This document shows positions 57,701-64,000 of a stretch of 64,000 bases of DNA, in pieces (positions within the stretch are counted from its first letter, which is position 1; the number at the start of each line of letters is the position of its first letter). Where the stretch lies: positions 1 to 64,000 of the forward strand of contig JAJCYG010000054.1 of NCBI GenBank assembly GCA_029263055.1, read 5' to 3'. Under the pieces are notes generated by a model. The model saw only the letters and a program-made list of their open reading frames with translations. It did no database searches and was not told the origin of the DNA. A program made the position numbers and the translations under genes. The DNA comes from Actinomycetes bacterium (GTDB lineage: Bacteria; Auribacterota; JAJCYG01).

Positions 57701-57947
57701 GTTGTTCTTGGTTGTGAAAAAGGGCTTTGCAAAGCTCAGTGCTATGAATTGAAATTCCTTGTCGAATAAAGGCATCGCCTTCTTTTTTAAACCACAGTGG
57801 AAGTCTGAGCAATCCGTTTGAAATTTGAATATTTGGTTTTAACTGGGTGGTTGGCGACAAAAATGAACGCGAGAAGCTGTCTTCTGCTTTAAGCGAGCTA
57901 AAAGCAAAAGCAGCTGTAAGAAATAAGATAAATATTTTACGACACAT
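51777..57947 (-). CDS. Large exported protein with C-terminal Upf1-like SF1 helicase domain
   Basis: A 2056-aa protein. I start it at ATG 57947, preceded by AGGAG, which yields a signal peptide (MCRKIFILFLTAAFAFSSLKA). The first 1400 residues are mostly helical, with a stretch (about 500-900) whose pattern of short paired helices suggests TPR-like solenoid repeats, and coiled coil near 1000-1190. The C-terminal 600 residues carry superfamily 1 helicase motifs of the Upf1/AAA_11-AAA_12 type: GPGGTGKT (1481-1488), TAPTHAAVD (Ia), VDEAGKM (about 1615), GDPAQLPPH (motif III), FKLTTARRG, IHKIQGGER (motif V, about 1945) and VALSRAKEKL (motif VI, about 1980). All are intact. A nucleic-acid helicase with an export signal is unusual; either the leader is not functional as an export signal or the protein acts outside the cytoplasm. 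Confidence 0.85.
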   Translation of the reverse strand: MCRKIFILFLTAAFAFSSLKAEDSFSRSFLSPTTQLKPNIQISNGLLRLPLWFKKEGDAFIRQGISIHSTELCKALFHNQEQPFLQEKELLSKGKKEIENAFRRQWKKKIVPLIKQWNADLTKAKSPYSYLEAPILEVDEGNQHYFNITLVIIFKKAPTEPIYIRLYKEGSRQVEHKYFLTDYFSTETKGLNPIKQLKRRRGPNQSSKHLLAKLKETAQKARLALKTSQQLLSKEGDILTDWLKRTHRLLEEIERSERLIIYSAPKEDYKLRAPFFKKGGTLYLNHSFLKLTQENDLLFLTVLLQFYYLTEHAVVLEGGSTTKGTETRHFNISLLNEYDETKNFNLFAILKGFGVPDKPTFVSWLERENLKGLALAHIDAFYQHSFKAIERVTANKGTLNLNNLPLDELASDLNRLFEEPFDLITEDSLEPFIFSNMEEALERIKSDFPSLLKKTHTEIIFRFFLASVVAGLTAQEQFQSAFFFYEKLKTKNGRTQNKREPQHTTLANRTTAMYGNIGLHNHSIEEGKEMLEKMDVISKRYQIPFDSIILGALTHYHINKMKLKIYSFEEEKRDDSFLETIKEKAKKLDQESVKDDSQMGTNVTIINEVSSLITKMIFNINDRIVFEFPAISLPQNEYVDVWYMQIILAHYLYSAKNKEDVSESLRLLAEAAQLIDYYKSKNPNNFKNGNFWILESAIYLEIGETEMLIDKLRLSKNPEDYLFLSLAYISMEETKKAKNYMRLFFAKEKDTGISVTHAMGVLLILQERVGPFYQLILDDVLKTPKAEGPLSRLFVNQLDFLYRIGPLGASSLEERESVPPLQRYDPLLKLIKAQKLTSKQIKTLLNRFLQIPHPSLKAFFYELLKQTANRKGMDELHSYLSHILRWPSLSKNPWEEVYFAEKLLEYGEPDQAKKELDKITPSQIKALASRQLLEQRIEPLKKELEKAKKLKSTFEQIKYHLEKRNFGKAAAKLKKKGPFSKTGGVFESILAHLVETLPQLEEIKNLFAMRQYLLISESTEFKALVENGKSLPPVIRAYINEVEETVATNLAEAIEAEEEIRLLHSRLSEAQYIPLSSLKSALASLWDKAKYLAQGKNGQELIRQKNEIEELIRTKRKRAEKKQRELEEALLNRDFKKATQTLEELYALDFAIEINGQQSRANLFWKLLYFIEKEEDLSKIRYLYHRLKERARSRSPLSKELLNNAVVSGFLDLAYGQIKKFEPLAKILGWRTRIKQEYLIAKSFWDYEQNLSLSNHVTHYVVINGKREGNTIVASSLGVIDQEGELRAIESNAKNDFIIGDAYRLVVRTRPKKRERKTDQSDRFKRINSFVKIESIKSNSGGRELVFSFPDYLTKDKKETIFTQIKEALDRGNSRAFLNLERIPSHYYLEQSEQLREVLFKIEEGLPSLSEGTAQPWLGEMPLPNTGDLFLDRILGLKKTKEEDPRPEVLIDLKLESDSAQFRATLAGLDLNRFPVVPLIGPGGTGKTRVILELIQQAMKRKQLVLVTAPTHAAVDVIVEKMIEMNQESETPINFIRTGSDLDRIGQNIEDPETKKILEQNWNNRKKIAPSLLVKDEGTQKLKTGLVVAGTGTGFNERFVRALFGHKKIPYDLIIVDEAGKMSFVELLVLMSHLKKNRKRGIPGEKGKLIIAGDPAQLPPHRPSPDKIRHIKEILRARVEGEQLETIFSPTRLDAHQTSLLETATTEERVLSFKLTTARRGTPFLTALLRSVVPSYQDLMPRDNNKNSYEPTEDDSLTLYRYTDSKRGAEKKDRTHSAYNPTELGYAIKSFFYNYNLKDKHKNFRYTLNDIIFIAPYQAQLKEYDKILALIAYYFKIKTEQVIAPKDWKKIKALSAGRIKKMTVTSPRKAMDEIKRALPPEITSRRLPNEDETIFNYLIGKQNLFNQFDSSWRFPDPSLLEETVTSSGLDDIEKATTSSTIHKIQGGERKVVIFSATRSNKEKRIGFYDDKEGPAFITVALSRAKEKLVVIFDRETFSKKPIGNKEKEGRSYRRDVSNMLHRITLFYEGWAGNEKSESWRMSFPEIYPPIELETAI

Positions 57948-58001
57948 GTGAACTCCTGAAGCATCACCTAAAAACAGTAACACTCTAAAAATAAGCTAGT
58001 T

Positions 58002-58030
58002 ACAGTATCAGAGATAGCTGTTTTCGTCAA
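58002..58030 (-). promoter_or_regulatory. Promoter of the 2056-aa protein gene
   Basis: On the minus strand TTGACG (58030-58025), 17 bp, TACTGT (58007-58002), 55 bp before the start codon. The spacing is ideal and both hexamers are near consensus. Confidence 0.55.
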
Positions 58031-58094
58031 GGTGTGTTGCGGTGTTTTTAACTCGTTTGTTTTAAGGGACTTACAAGGAGGGTGTTTCTTGTTG

Positions 58095-58175
58095 CTGAAA
58101 TGTCACCTCTCTTTCTTTGGGTTGTCACACAGATAGGAGAAGATAAGACTGAAATATCACCTGAAAAGATATATT
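58095..58175 (+). promoter_or_regulatory. Pho-box-like direct repeats and -10 box upstream of phoB
   Basis: CTGAAATGTCACCT (58095-58108) and CTGAAATATCACCT (58149-58162) are direct repeats differing at one base, 54 bp apart; another TGTCAC lies at 58133-58138. TATATT at 58170-58175 is a good -10 box without a matching -35, and the second repeat occupies the -35 position. This is the layout of a promoter activated by PhoB binding, resembling the CTGTCA half-sites of E. coli Pho boxes. Autoregulation by PhoB is the simplest reading. Confidence 0.5.
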
Positions 58176-58207
58176 ATTGAGGCTTCTTTTTATAAGGACT
58201 GTATGTA

Positions 58208-58894
58208 ATGAAACAAAAGATTTTAGTGGTTGAAGATGACCCAGATATTGTCAATTTGCTGAAGTACCACCTTGAAGAAGAGGGGTATAAAGTAAGTGTG
58301 GCAGAAGATGGGCAAAAAGGGTTAAAGAAAGCTCAGGAAGAAATGCCTGACCTTCTTTTGCTTGATTTGATGTTGCCTAAAATGAGTGGGCTGGATATTT
58401 GCCGTATTTTAAAAGGGGATAAAGCGACTCGTTCGATTCCGGTTGTGATGTTAACAGCAAAGAGTGAAGAGGTTGATCGCATTGTGGGGTTTGAGTTAGG
58501 GGCTGATGATTATGTGGCCAAGCCTTTTAGTCCGCGTGAAGTGTTGTTGCGTGTTAAAGCGATTCTAAAACGTGTGACTGATTCTGGCTTATATGAAAAA
58601 GAAGAGCTTATAGAAGACAGCTTAAAAATTAATATTCCTCGTCGTGAAGTCAAAATAAAAAACAAAGAGATTGTGTTAACCAAAACAGAATTTAATTTGT
58701 TGCTCTGTTTGGTTCAAGAAAAAGGGCGTGTGCAAACACGTGAAAAATTACTCGACCGTGTTTGGGGGTATGACACAGAGGTCGATACGCGCACAATTGA
58801 CACACACATGCGCCGACTGCGAGAAAAAATGGGGCCTTTAGCTGAACGTTTTGAAACAATAAGAGGCGTGGGTTACCGCTTTTTAGAGGAGTGA
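58208..58894 (+). CDS. phoB: Phosphate regulon response regulator PhoB
   Basis: A 228-aa OmpR/PhoB-family transcription factor. Its receiver domain has Asp10/Asp11, the phospho-acceptor Asp53 in LLLLDLMLPKMSG, the Thr in VVMLTAKS and the Lys in YVAKPF. The C-terminal winged helix ends TRTIDTHMRRLREK and TIRGVGYRF, the usual recognition helix and wing. Assigned to PhoB rather than another OmpR regulator because phoR, a porin, pstS and pstC follow. AAGGA precedes the ATG. Confidence 0.9.
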   Translation: MKQKILVVEDDPDIVNLLKYHLEEEGYKVSVAEDGQKGLKKAQEEMPDLLLLDLMLPKMSGLDICRILKGDKATRSIPVVMLTAKSEEVDRIVGFELGADDYVAKPFSPREVLLRVKAILKRVTDSGLYEKEELIEDSLKINIPRREVKIKNKEIVLTKTEFNLLLCLVQEKGRVQTREKLLDRVWGYDTEVDTRTIDTHMRRLREKMGPLAERFETIRGVGYRFLEE

Positions 58895-58898
58895 ACTT

Positions 58899-60113
58899 TT
58901 GCCATTGTTTGGTTCAAAAAAAGAACAGCTTGAAAAGATAGCCACCTTTGCTGAAGCTTTGGCTCATGGCGAAAACCCCTCTTTTATTTTAGATCAAGAC
59001 GATCTTCTTTCAACTCGTCTCACCAAAGCATTTAATCAAATCTCTGAAACGATCTCTTCTCGTTCCCTTGAAATAGAGAAAGAGAGCTCTCATCTTACTG
59101 GTATTTTAAGCACCATTGCTGAGGGGGTTTTGCTCACTGATACTGAGGGACGAATTGTCTTAGCCAATAAAGCCCTTCGACGTTTTTTTAGCGTGAAGAG
59201 CGATCCTATAGAAAAATCGTTAATCGAAATTTTTCATCAAGAAAAAATGCAGGTCGCTTGTGATCAACTTTTAAAAGAACCGGGTCGAATTAGTTTTGAA
59301 CTTGATTTAGGTATTTTAGAAGAGACCTCTCTTAAAGTGAATTTTTCAACCATAGAAAATGAAGCCGGTGTGATCGGAGTGGTGGGTGTTTTTATTGATA
59401 TGACCCAAGTAAAAAAACTAGAAAAGATGCGCAAAGAATTTGTGGCTAATATTTCACACGAACTCAAAACCCCTCTCTCTTCGATTAAAGGCTATAGCGA
59501 AACTTTATTAGAAAATGTTCCCAGCGACACTGAAAAGGTAAAAGAGTTTGCCGGTATTATTCATCGTAATGCAGAACGACTTCAGCATTTAGTTGAAGAT
59601 ATTATGTCGCTTTCTCGTTTGGAACAAAAACAAGAACAGCTACAAAGAGCATCTGTTTATGTTTCTGAAGTAACTCAAGAAGTGATTCAACAATTAGGTC
59701 ATTTAGCAGAACTTCACCACGTCGCTATTGAAGAAAAAATTGATAAGGACTTGCCTCCTCTTTTTGTGGATGTGGAGAAAGTAAAAAAAGTTTTTGCTGC
59801 GATTCTTGAAAATGCGATTCAATATATTGGTGAAGGAAAAAAAGTTCAAATTAATGCTGTTTTAAAAGAAGATTTAATTCAGATTGAAATTTCAGACAAT
59901 GGTCCGGGCATCCCTCAAAATGCGATCCCAAACCTCTTTGAACGTTTTTATAGAGTGGAACAATCTCGCTCTAGAGATGTTGGCGGGAGTGGGTTAGGAC
60001 TTGCCATTGCCAAGCATATTGTCTTAGCTCATGGGGGTGGCATTTGGGCTGAGAGTCCTCAGAGTCGAGGCGCTTCCTTTTATTTTACCTTGCCAGCTGT
60101 CACTAAAAAGTAA
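58899..60113 (+). CDS. phoR: Phosphate regulon sensor kinase PhoR, no transmembrane segment
   Basis: A 404-aa histidine kinase starting at TTG 58899, 4 bp after phoB, with GAGGAG upstream. Residues about 65-170 form a PAS domain (TEGVLLTDTEGRIVLAN-like region). HisKA has the phospho-acceptor His187 in ANISHELKTPLSS. The HATPase domain shows ILENAIQYI (N box), ISDNGPGIP (G1), FERFYRVEQ (F box) and GGSGLGLAI (G2). No hydrophobic transmembrane helix is present, unlike classical PhoR, so it probably senses through protein contacts (such as PhoU or the Pst transporter) in the cytoplasm. Confidence 0.85.
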   Translation: MPLFGSKKEQLEKIATFAEALAHGENPSFILDQDDLLSTRLTKAFNQISETISSRSLEIEKESSHLTGILSTIAEGVLLTDTEGRIVLANKALRRFFSVKSDPIEKSLIEIFHQEKMQVACDQLLKEPGRISFELDLGILEETSLKVNFSTIENEAGVIGVVGVFIDMTQVKKLEKMRKEFVANISHELKTPLSSIKGYSETLLENVPSDTEKVKEFAGIIHRNAERLQHLVEDIMSLSRLEQKQEQLQRASVYVSEVTQEVIQQLGHLAELHHVAIEEKIDKDLPPLFVDVEKVKKVFAAILENAIQYIGEGKKVQINAVLKEDLIQIEISDNGPGIPQNAIPNLFERFYRVEQSRSRDVGGSGLGLAIAKHIVLAHGGGIWAESPQSRGASFYFTLPAVTKK

Positions 60114-60182
60114 CATTAACATCCTTGATTTGAAACATCCCTCCTATAGTCTTTTATCATTAAATTATTGAGGAGGAATGAA

Positions 60183-61409
60183 ATGTTAAAGAAATTAGGT
60201 GTTGTTTTACTAGCGATGGTTTTGGTTTTAGGTGCTGGAGCACAAGATGTGCGATCAGATCAATCAGCATCGGTGATAGTGAATTTAATGTTAAAGAAGG
60301 GGCTCATCACTTCTGAAGAAGCTGTTGAAGTATTGGCTGAACTTGAAGCATTGGAAGAAGCTCCAACAGGAACAGAAATAGATAAAAAACTAGCCATGTT
60401 GCCTAAAAAGGGAATAGTGGTTGGTGCGAAACAAGGAAAGAAAATTAATGTTTCAGGTCGTGTTCAAGCTGATGCGCGATTTGGAGATAAGGTTTTAAGA
60501 ACATCAGACACATTTGATATTCGTCGTGCTCGTATTGCTGTTTCTGGCCGTATCGTTGATGACTTAAAATATAAAGTCCAAATTGATGCTGCTGATAATA
60601 GTGATATCTTAAGAGACGCTAAAATCACATATGATCGATTTGACGAAGTCAATGCTACAGTCGGTCAATTTAAAATCCCTTTTGGTCAAGAAGAACTCAC
60701 CTCTTCAACAAAAATCCATACAATCGAACGTTCTAATGTAACAAGTGCCATTGCACCCAGCCGTGATCGTGGAGCGATGCTACATGGAAAACTTTTTGAT
60801 GGTTTTTTAGCTTATTCTGGTGGGGTTTTTAACGGCAATGGAATTAACTCGAGTAATGACAATGATGATTATCTTTATGGTGGTCGAGTGGTTTTAACTC
60901 CTGTTAAAACTGAAATAGCAGGTAAAAAAACGAAAATCCAAATAGGTGGATCGATTGCTTATTCTGAAGATAGTGATGCCGGCTTAAAAAACTTAGGGTT
61001 TAGTGATTTTGTCGGAGATAGAGAGATTTATGGTCTTGACGGTAAAGTGACTTGGGGACCTTTAACATTACGAGGAGAATACCTCAAAGCAGATCTTGAG
61101 TTTGATGGAATTGCGCCAACAATGACATCAATGGGAGATCCTGCACGTGATTCAGATGCTGATGGTTATTATTTAATTGGTTCTTATTTTTTCCATCCAA
61201 AGTGGGAAGCTGTGGCTAAGTGGGAAGAGTTAGAAGGGGATGACATCAAAGACTTTGATGCTTTGACTCTTGGTTTGAACTACTACTTTAAAGAGTGGAC
61301 CAACAAAAAGCTCATGCCAACCCGTTTGATGGTGAACTACATTCATGGAGATCTAGAAGGAAGTTCTGAAGAAGATCAAGTGATTCTCCGTTTACAAGTT
61401 GGTTTCTAA
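60183..61409 (+). CDS. Phosphate-selective porin, OprO/OprP family
   Basis: A 408-aa outer-membrane porin. ATG 60183 has GGAGG 7 bp upstream and gives a signal peptide (MLKKLGVVLLAMVLVLGAGA); a start 15 bp earlier is less likely. Residues about 20-75 form a short helical/coiled-coil segment. Then the beta-barrel begins with ISGR-like strands (INVSGRVQADARF, FDIRRARIAVSGRI, YKVQIDAA, VGQFKIPFGQE) and ends with an aromatic residue (LQVGF), the outer-membrane insertion signal. The RRARI and GQFKIPFG blocks are hallmarks of porin O/P. Its place between phoR and pstS indicates phosphate entry across the outer membrane. Confidence 0.88.
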   Translation: MLKKLGVVLLAMVLVLGAGAQDVRSDQSASVIVNLMLKKGLITSEEAVEVLAELEALEEAPTGTEIDKKLAMLPKKGIVVGAKQGKKINVSGRVQADARFGDKVLRTSDTFDIRRARIAVSGRIVDDLKYKVQIDAADNSDILRDAKITYDRFDEVNATVGQFKIPFGQEELTSSTKIHTIERSNVTSAIAPSRDRGAMLHGKLFDGFLAYSGGVFNGNGINSSNDNDDYLYGGRVVLTPVKTEIAGKKTKIQIGGSIAYSEDSDAGLKNLGFSDFVGDREIYGLDGKVTWGPLTLRGEYLKADLEFDGIAPTMTSMGDPARDSDADGYYLIGSYFFHPKWEAVAKWEELEGDDIKDFDALTLGLNYYFKEWTNKKLMPTRLMVNYIHGDLEGSSEEDQVILRLQVGF

Positions 61410-61444
61410 TTTAGTTTTTAAATAAATATAAAAAAGAGGTTTAA

Positions 61445-62422
61445 ATGATGAGAAAGAGAACATTAAAAGTGGTTCAAGGTCTGTTTGTTGCGACTTTAAT
61501 TGGGGTGACTTCAACTGCTTTTTCCCAAACGGTTCAAGTTGATCAAGACCTGTCTCGCTATAGTAAGGTGAGTGGTGTTTCTGGAAACTTAAACAGTATT
61601 GGTTCAGATACGTTGAATAATTTAATGACTTTTTGGTCTGAGTCTTTTCGGACAAAATACCCAAATGTGAATGTTCAAATCGAAGGAAAAGGTTCTTCTA
61701 CGGCGCCTCCAGCTTTGATTGAAGGAACATCGCAATTAGGTCCGATGAGTCGTAAAATGAAAGCAAAAGAGATTGATGCTTTTGAAAAGAAGTTTGGTTA
61801 CAAGCCTATTCCTGTGCGTGTGGCCATTGATGCGTTGGCTGTTTTTGTGCACAAAGACAATCCTGTTGAAGGGTTGACTCTAGAGCAAGTCGATAGCATT
61901 TTTTCAAGTACATTAAAGCGGGGTGGTCAACCAGTGGATCAATGGGGTCAAGCTGGCTTAAATGGTTCTTGGATGAAAAAACGGATCTCTCTTTATGGTC
62001 GAAACAGTGCGTCAGGAACCTATGGTTTCTTTAAGAAAGTGGCTTTGAAAAAGGGAGATTACAAATCAACGGTTAAAGAACAACCTGGTTCTTCCTCTGT
62101 GGTTCAAGGGGTGGCCAGCGATATTGGCGGGGTTGGTTATTCAGGAATTGGGTATAAAACCTCTGGTGTGCGTGCGCTTCCTTTAGGAGGTCGTGCTGGA
62201 AGTTTTTACGAGCCTAGCATGGACAATTGCTTAACCGGAGATTATCCACTTTCTCGATTCTTATATGTTTACGTAAATAAGAAACCGGGAGAGCCTTTAG
62301 ATAAGTTAACTAAAGAGTTTTTAACCTTTGTTCTTTCTAAAGAAGGGCAAGAAATTGTGGTTAAAGATGGGTACTTTCCTTTACCAAGTGAAGTGGCAGA
62401 TGAAACATTAACAGAGATATAA
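61445..62422 (+). CDS. pstS: Phosphate ABC transporter substrate-binding protein
   Basis: A 325-aa periplasmic binding protein, with AGAGG 5 bp before ATG 61445. Signal peptide to about residue 28 (cleavage near AFSQ). Phosphate-binding loops are recognisable: [20 protein letters not shown] followed by LGPMSRKM, and [14 protein letters not shown]. Further PstS features are [18 protein letters not shown] and the [10 protein letters not shown] strand. It passes phosphate to PstC and PstA in the inner membrane. Confidence 0.92.
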   Translation: MMRKRTLKVVQGLFVATLIGVTSTAFSQTVQVDQDLSRYSKVSGVSGNLNSIGSDTLNNLMTFWSESFRTKYPNVNVQIEGKGSSTAPPALIEGTSQLGPMSRKMKAKEIDAFEKKFGYKPIPVRVAIDALAVFVHKDNPVEGLTLEQVDSIFSSTLKRGGQPVDQWGQAGLNGSWMKKRISLYGRNSASGTYGFFKKVALKKGDYKSTVKEQPGSSSVVQGVASDIGGVGYSGIGYKTSGVRALPLGGRAGSFYEPSMDNCLTGDYPLSRFLYVYVNKKPGEPLDKLTKEFLTFVLSKEGQEIVVKDGYFPLPSEVADETLTEI

Positions 62423-62449
62423 TCTCTTTTTAGTAAAAATAGTTAGGTC

Positions 62450-62486
62450 GGGCGGGGTTTATTTCCCCGTCCCATTTCTTTTTTAT
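62450..62486 (+). terminator. Attenuator/terminator between pstS and pstC
   Basis: GGGCGGGG (62450-62457), a 7-nt loop, CCCCGTCCC (62465-62473, one bulged T), then a T-rich run reaching the pstC start. A rho-independent hairpin here would make pstS more abundant than the membrane subunits, as is common in binding-protein operons. Confidence 0.65.
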
Positions 62487-64000
62487 GGCTGAATTAAAAA
62501 CTGAATCTAATTTTATCTCAAACCGGTTTCAACCAGCGAAGTCGACTCTTTTAGTCGATCGCTTGATGAATCGTTTTATTAAAATCGGCGGCGGCCTTGT
62601 GATTGCGGCTGTGATGGGTATTTTTATTTTTATTCTTTGTCAGCTTCTTCCCCTTTTTCAGCAAGCAAAAGTCTCCCCTATTAAAACCTTCCCTGTTCCA
62701 GATAAGGAGATAGTCGCTTTAGGAACCGACGAATGGGCAGAACTCCCTTTTCTCCTCGATAAAAAAGGTGTCTTTTATTTTGTTGATTTAGCGGGTGATC
62801 GCGGAGTGACTTCTGTGACCCCTTCTTTTCAAGAAGAAAAAAAGAAGTCTTCATTTAAATATCGGCCACAATCTCAAACTGTTATTTTTGGAACAGAAGA
62901 CGGTTATCTTTCTCAAGCAAAAATTAAGTACACACCCGCTTTTATTAATGGACGCCGTGTGGTTCAGCAAAAAATAACCACCTCACCTTTTTTTCCTTTG
63001 GTTGAAAAAGGGGGCGTGGTTGTGGCTGTTGATTATGCTGATGCCGAGTCTGAAAAAATGGGGGCCGGTATTGTCCTGCGGAGAGGGCAGAAAGAGGTTT
63101 ATGCTGTTTTACTAACTCAAAAAAGATCTCTTATTGGAAAAGGGAAAGTTAAGATTGCTGAGACATATGAATTAACCGATCAAATTGAGGGAGAGCCTAA
63201 AGATGTACTTCTTAATTCTCAGGCAAATAACCTGATTATTGCGACCTCTAAAAAGATTTATTATTTTTATCGTAATGAGGATGAGCTTTTTTTAAAGCAG
63301 ACGTTTGAGCCTTTTCAAGACTTGCCAAACGAAACCATTGCTTCGATTGATTATTTGTTGGGAGATGTTTCGTTGGTTTTGACTGGTTTTTCTGGTGCGA
63401 ATCGAGTCTTTAGTTTGTTTATCCCTAAAGGAAAAACAACGCGTCTGTTTGGTCAGACAAAAGAGTTCCCCTCTATTCCTTTGGGAGCTAATCTTTATAG
63501 CAAAAGCTTACGAAACAAAGCCTTTTTGTTGGGTGAGAAAAATTTTGTTTCATTACGTTATGTCACAACAGAAAAAATTCGTTGGCAGGCTGAGTTAGAC
63601 TTTGATTTAAAGCAGCTTGTTTTGAATGGAAAATATAACCGAATCCTTTTTTTGGATCAAGCCAATCAGCTTCACCTTTACTCTTTAAAAGACCCTCATC
63701 CTGAAACTAGTTTTAAGGCACTTTTTGGAAAGCTCTGGTATGAAGGCTATAGTAAGCCAGAGTATTTGTGGCAGTCTACAGGGGGGACAGATGACTTTGA
63801 ACCCAAGCTTTCTATGGTTCCTTTGATTGTAGGTACATTAAAGGGAACGTTGTATGCGCTTGTTTTTGCAATCCCTATTGCTCTTTTAGCAGCGATCTAT
63901 ACTTCTCAATTTGTGATTCGAGAGCATCGACAAGTGATTAAGCCTGCCATGGAAATCATGGCCTCTTTACCTTCAGTTGTTTTAGGTTTTTTAGCTGCTT
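62485..64000 (+). CDS. pstC: Phosphate ABC transporter permease PstC, long form (3' truncated by window)
   Basis: Translating from ATG 62485 gives an open frame to the window end (505 complete codons). It starts MAELKTESNFISNRF with a transmembrane helix at about 37-60 (GGGLVIAAVMGIFIFILCQLL). About 370 residues of periplasmic beta-rich domain follow. The permease core then begins with TGGTDDFEPKLSMVPLIVGT, LKGTLYALVFAIPIALLAAIY and the EAA-like MASLPSVVLGFLA loop. The large periplasmic domain between the first and second helices is the arrangement of the long PstC found in Pseudomonas-type systems. No Shine-Dalgarno is visible. pstA, pstB and phoU are expected just beyond the window. Confidence 0.88.
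   Translation, partial: MAELKTESNFISNRFQPAKSTLLVDRLMNRFIKIGGGLVIAAVMGIFIFILCQLLPLFQQAKVSPIKTFPVPDKEIVALGTDEWAELPFLLDKKGVFYFVDLAGDRGVTSVTPSFQEEKKKSSFKYRPQSQTVIFGTEDGYLSQAKIKYTPAFINGRRVVQQKITTSPFFPLVEKGGVVVAVDYADAESEKMGAGIVLRRGQKEVYAVLLTQKRSLIGKGKVKIAETYELTDQIEGEPKDVLLNSQANNLIIATSKKIYYFYRNEDELFLKQTFEPFQDLPNETIASIDYLLGDVSLVLTGFSGANRVFSLFIPKGKTTRLFGQTKEFPSIPLGANLYSKSLRNKAFLLGEKNFVSLRYVTTEKIRWQAELDFDLKQLVLNGKYNRILFLDQANQLHLYSLKDPHPETSFKALFGKLWYEGYSKPEYLWQSTGGTDDFEPKLSMVPLIVGTLKGTLYALVFAIPIALLAAIYTSQFVIREHRQVIKPAMEIMASLPSVVLGFLAA

Noticed and set aside
63395..63598. Short open frame inside pstC
   Set aside because: The overlapping pstC frame is continuous from 62485 to the window end and encodes recognisable PstC motifs.

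Overview
The window looks like part of the chromosome of an uncultured, low-to-medium-GC, Gram-negative-type bacterium. It has lipoproteins, an OprP-type porin, a YidC with a periplasmic domain, and a GyrB carrying the long insert. Four very large exported proteins with little similarity to well-known families sit among ordinary housekeeping genes. That combination suggests Candidatus Omnitrophota (former OP3) or a close PVC relative; this is an inference from gene content, not from a marker-gene comparison.

Layout. 0-6.4 kb: the 3' end of a large unknown gene, a REP-type (RAYT, Y1) transposase flanked by palindromes built from DnaA-box 9-mers, and an exported 1309-aa protein whose C-terminal half is a GAPDH-like fold with its catalytic Cys and His. 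6.6-9.3 kb: trehalose synthesis operon otsA-otsB plus an SLBB lipoprotein. 9.3-13.1 kb (minus strand): the origin-associated cluster rpmH-rnpA-yidD-yidC-mnmE. 13.1-38.5 kb: a giant gene of about 6445 codons, divergent from rpmH through back-to-back consensus promoters, then an exported 941-aa protein, transketolase, and an Ig/HAD lipoprotein. 38.5-40.3 kb: an IS110-family element with a candidate bridge RNA, sitting inside an older inverted repeat, and a separate structured element bounded by a perfect 25-bp inverted repeat. 40.3-42.7 kb (minus): dinB, a ferritin-like protein, and a YdjM-like membrane hydrolase. 42.7-51.8 kb: the replication locus dnaA-oriC-dnaN-dciA-gyrB-gyrA plus an archease-like gene. 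51.8-57.9 kb (minus): an exported 2056-aa protein ending in an Upf1-like helicase domain. 58.2-64 kb: the phosphate-starvation locus phoB-phoR-porin-pstS-pstC, with pstC cut by the window end.

The replication origin lies between dnaA and dnaN. It has DnaA boxes, a GC-rich stretch, a DnaA-trio run and an AT-rich unwinding region. By eye, + strand composition changes from A/C-rich to G/T-rich across this point. In many bacteria rpmH-rnpA-yidC-mnmE lies next to dnaA. Here about 30 kb separates them, including the giant gene, which is transcribed against the leftward replication fork.

The most unusual content is the group of four large exported proteins at 2453-6382, 13280-32617, 32726-35551 and 51777-57947. 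Each has a signal peptide and a promoter of the form TTGAC-N-17-TA-N-N-N-T; three share a short [F/Y/N]L[A/S]P motif just after the signal sequence. They carry domains normally found in the cytoplasm: GAPDH, SF1 helicase, FHA, PP2C, GGDEF-like and LanKC-N-like.
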